Positions 20,287 to 21,167 of a stretch of DNA of 21,167 bases are shown in pieces. The notes beneath the pieces are model-generated. The model saw nothing but the letters and a program-made list of their open reading frames with translations, was not told the DNA's origin and did no database searches. The stretch's first letter is position 1; every line of letters starts with the position of its first letter. Origin of the DNA: SM1-73 sp964588305 (GTDB lineage Bacteria > Zixibacteria > MSB-5A5 > SM1-73); contig CAZPOP010000039.1 in assembly GCA_964588305.1 (NCBI GenBank), positions 1 to 21,167 of the forward strand, given 5' to 3'. The translations under genes were made by a program, and so were the position numbers.

Positions 20287-21167
20287 ATGGTGCTCAACGA
20301 CATGAAAGCCAAGCTGCAAAATCTGCCCACCAAGCCAGGGGTATATCTCATGAAGGATAAAGCGGGGAGAATAATCTATGTGGGCAAGGCAAAATCCTTG
20401 CGGAACAGGGTAAAAGCATACTTCCAGAATACGCCCGCGTACCATCCCAAAGTCTCTGCTCTAATCTCCAAGATATCGGATTTCGATGTGCTGGCCACCG
20501 GTTCGGAGATGGAAGCTCTGATTTTGGAATCGAATCTAATTAAGGAACACAAACCCAGATATAACGTCAATTTGAAGGATGATAAAAGATACCCATATTT
20601 AAAGGTCACCTCCGAGGTTTTCCCCCGAGTTTTGGTGGTTCGCAGGGTGAAGAAAGATAAGGCTAAATACTTCGGACCCTACACCAATGTCAAAGCCATG
20701 CGCCAGACTTTGAGAATCTTGAGAAAAATCTTTCCGGTGAGAAGCTGCAATGTGACCTTGCCTTCACCAAGGAAAGTCAAGCTCTGCCTGGACTTCTACA
20801 TAAAAAGATGTTTAGGTCCCTGTGAAGGGAAGATAAATGAGAAAAAGTACCGGGAAATCATCGATAATGTTTGTCTTTTCTTGTCGGGCAAAAACGAAAC
20901 TCTGCTTGCCCATTTGAAAGAGAGAATGGAGCATTATGCCAGGACGGAAGACTTCGAGATGGCGGCTCAGATCAGGGATCAAATAAAGGCCCTAGAGTCG
21001 GTGATGGAGAAACAGAGAGTAGCAGATACCGAGAAGGTGGACAGAGACATAATCGCTTTCGCACGTTACAAAAAGGACGTATGCGTGGTGGCCCTCCAGA
21101 TCAGAGAGGGGATTCTTATTGGCAGACAGAACTTCCATCTCACCGCGCTTAAGGAAACGGAAGACAA
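20287..21167 (+). CDS. uvrC: Excinuclease ABC subunit C, N-terminal part (3' end outside window)
   Basis: UvrC makes both incisions in nucleotide excision repair after UvrAB damage recognition. The visible 293 residues include the GIY-YIG nuclease (GVYLM at 18-22, YVGKAKSLRNRVKAYF at 31-46, Glu81 in LILESNLIKEHKPRYN), which makes the 3' cut. Next come four cysteines spaced C-x12-C-x7-C-x3-C (VRSCN to RCLGPC), the pattern proposed to bind an iron-sulfur cluster in E. coli UvrC. A UVR motif for UvrB contact (EDFEMAAQIRDQIKALE) follows. The reading frame is open to the last base. ATG 20287 is chosen; ATG 20302 is an alternative. The C-terminal RNase H-like nuclease and HhH domains lie outside. 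Confidence 0.97.
   Translation, partial: MVLNDMKAKLQNLPTKPGVYLMKDKAGRIIYVGKAKSLRNRVKAYFQNTPAYHPKVSALISKISDFDVLATGSEMEALILESNLIKEHKPRYNVNLKDDKRYPYLKVTSEVFPRVLVVRRVKKDKAKYFGPYTNVKAMRQTLRILRKIFPVRSCNVTLPSPRKVKLCLDFYIKRCLGPCEGKINEKKYREIIDNVCLFLSGKNETLLAHLKERMEHYARTEDFEMAAQIRDQIKALESVMEKQRVADTEKVDRDIIAFARYKKDVCVVALQIREGILIGRQNFHLTALKETED

Overview
The window is a bacterial chromosome segment. It holds the end of the EF-Tu gene, the complete S10, spc and alpha ribosomal protein superoperon, and five further features-rich genes or gene parts at its right end, the last being the 5' part of uvrC. All convincing genes lie on the plus strand. The organism is probably a diderm of the FCB or a neighbouring candidate-phylum lineage. 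This rests on three observations: the L2 motif NPVDHPMGGGEG (Met after the His-Pro, as I recall from Bacteroidota L2), an RpoA that begins MKWKSLQMPK, and K/E-rich tails on L17 and S3. The lipoprotein with a lipobox is compatible with this. The placement is an inference from memory, not a phylogeny.

Layout. 1-113: tuf 3' end. 229-5862: S10 block (rpsJ, rplC, rplD, rplW, rplB, rpsS, rplV, rpsC, rplP, rpmC, rpsQ). 5910-11842: spc block (rplN, rplX, rplE, rpsN, rpsH, rplF, rplR, rpsE, rpmD, rplO, secY). 11887-13833: adk, map, infA, rpmJ. 13852-17229: alpha block (rpsM, rpsK, rpsD, rpoA, rplQ), closed by a clear rho-independent terminator at 17294-17329. A separate sigma70-like promoter at 17341-17369 then drives a GAF-GAF-PP2C (SpoIIE-type) phosphatase. 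After it come a small four-helix-bundle (S23/IVP family) gene, an NlpC/P60 lipoprotein and the start of uvrC.

The superoperon makes ribosomal subunit proteins, the SecY translocon channel, adenylate kinase, methionine aminopeptidase, IF-1 and the RNA polymerase alpha subunit, so translation, N-terminal processing, secretion and transcription are co-expressed. Gene order is the ancestral bacterial one. The unusual part is the spacing: 17 of 31 junctions from tuf to rplQ are at least 70 nt, and several of these spacers can form hairpins. The most striking lies just before rplE, where the S8 operator sits in E. coli. Five ribosomal protein genes appear to start with TTG.

The least ordinary stretch is 19148-20286. 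The four-helix-bundle gene is flanked by short inverted arrays of degenerate 7-nt repeats (RGGCTTG on the left, CAARYNC on the right). A second, larger inverted heptamer array (AAGGTNN x4 facing NNNCCTT/CCTA x7) fills the nlpC-uvrC spacer. I know of no described element that this matches. No spacer in the window exceeds 300 nt, and I see no tRNA, rRNA, CRISPR or transposase.
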